From Cypionkella sp. (GTDB lineage: Bacteria; Pseudomonadota; Alphaproteobacteria; Rhodobacterales; Rhodobacteraceae): a stretch of 6,089 nucleotides of DNA. Both the position numbers and the translations under genes were made by a program. Shown here piece after piece: positions 5,703-6,089 of the stretch. The notes beneath the pieces were generated by a model. That model was not told where the DNA came from and did no database searches. It worked only from the letters and a program-made list of their open reading frames with translations. The stretch lies in the NCBI GenBank assembly GCA_018063485.1, contig JAGPBG010000147.1, positions 1 through 6,089 of the forward strand, in the 5' to 3' direction. Every line of letters starts with the position of its first letter. Position 1 is the first letter of the stretch.

Positions 5703-6089
5703 CTACGTCTGTGCTACAAATGCCTCGACTTCGGCACGTAACGGCATTGAGGCCGCAGCCCCCGCCCGTGTCACCGATATGCCCGCAACGGCCACACCGA
5801 ACCGCACCGCGGCTTCCACGCTCAGCCCTTCGGCCAGCCCCACAGCAAAGCCCCCGTGAAAGGCATCGCCTGCGCCGGTTGTCTCCACCACCTGGCCCGC
5901 CGCCCGTGCCGGAATCAAAACCGACACGCCCGGACCTCGATAAAGCGCGCCCTTTTCTCCCAAGGTCAGCACCACGGCGCCTACGCCGCGCGCCATCAAC
6001 GCATCGGCAGCACGCTCGGCTTGCGCCAGATTCGTCACCGGTAAACCCGTCAGCAATTCGGCCTCGGTCTCATTGGGCGTCAGAAAATC
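5703..6089 (-). CDS. PfkB-family sugar kinase, ribokinase-like (C-terminal part)
   Basis: The last 128 residues of an ATP-dependent carbohydrate kinase; the N-terminal part lies beyond the right edge. The frame is open from the edge (DFLTPNETEAELLTG) to TAG at 5705-5703. Visible family signatures are N-E-T-E at residues 6-9 of the fragment, which takes part in Mg/phosphate binding in ribokinases; the LTLGEKGALY strand-loop at 41-50; and the PfkB signature ETTGAGDAFHGGFAVGL at 69-85, with the anion-hole glycines and the catalytic base Asp75. The C-terminal helices end in EVEAFVAQT. The sequence resembles ribokinase (RbsK) most, but other PfkB sugar or nucleoside kinases share these motifs, so the substrate is left open. 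It lies 161 bp upstream of the isatin hydrolase gene on the same strand and, given the promoter in between, probably belongs to a different transcription unit with an unrelated sugar-catabolic role. Confidence 0.88.
   Translation of the reverse strand, partial: DFLTPNETEAELLTGLPVTNLAQAERAADALMARGVGAVVLTLGEKGALYRGPGVSVLIPARAAGQVVETTGAGDAFHGGFAVGLAEGLSVEAAVRFGVAVAGISVTRAGAAASMPLRAEVEAFVAQT

Overview
The window is a GC-rich, tightly packed stretch from what looks like an alphaproteobacterium, most likely of the Rhodobacterales/Roseobacter kind. That placement is an inference. It rests on base composition, on the pairing of an O2-tolerant-type IorA with a long IorB, and on a cyclase-family protein that closely resembles, from memory, the isatin hydrolase described from Labrenzia aggregata. 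Every supported gene lies on the minus strand, so the biological order runs from the right edge to the left edge.

In transcription order: (1) 6089-5703, the C-terminal part of a PfkB-family sugar kinase (ribokinase-like), cut by the window edge. (2) 5702-5542, a 161-bp intergenic region with a sigma-70-like promoter and an imperfect palindrome directly after the -10 box, a good candidate operator. (3) 5541-4753, a cyclase-family metal-dependent hydrolase, called isatin hydrolase. (4) 4671-4198, a MarR-family regulator. (5) 4197-2062, an IorA-like 2-oxoacid:ferredoxin oxidoreductase alpha subunit. (6) 2065-587, the matching IorB-like subunit with a long C-terminal extension. (7) about 538-1, a decayed Tm-1-like (UPF0261) gene that runs off the left edge.

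Genes 3 to 6 look like one regulated operon. The MarR stop codon abuts the iorA start codon with no gap, and iorA and iorB overlap by four bases (ATGA), so translation is probably coupled. The combination suggests a catabolic module for indole-type compounds. Isatin hydrolase opens isatin to isatinate (2-aminophenylglyoxylate). That product is an aryl 2-oxo acid, the chemical class that IorAB-type enzymes decarboxylate oxidatively to acyl-CoA. The hypothesis worth testing is that this IorAB acts on isatinate to give 2-aminobenzoyl-CoA, rather than, or as well as, on indolepyruvate. The MarR protein would repress the operon until an indole-derived ligand appears.

The Tm-1-like gene appears broken in three independent ways: no start codon at the expected distance from a strong Shine-Dalgarno sequence, a one-base frameshift, and an apparent in-frame loss of a central segment. 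It reads as a pseudogene at the end of an otherwise intact operon. No RNA genes, CRISPR arrays, insertion sequences or large repeats were seen.
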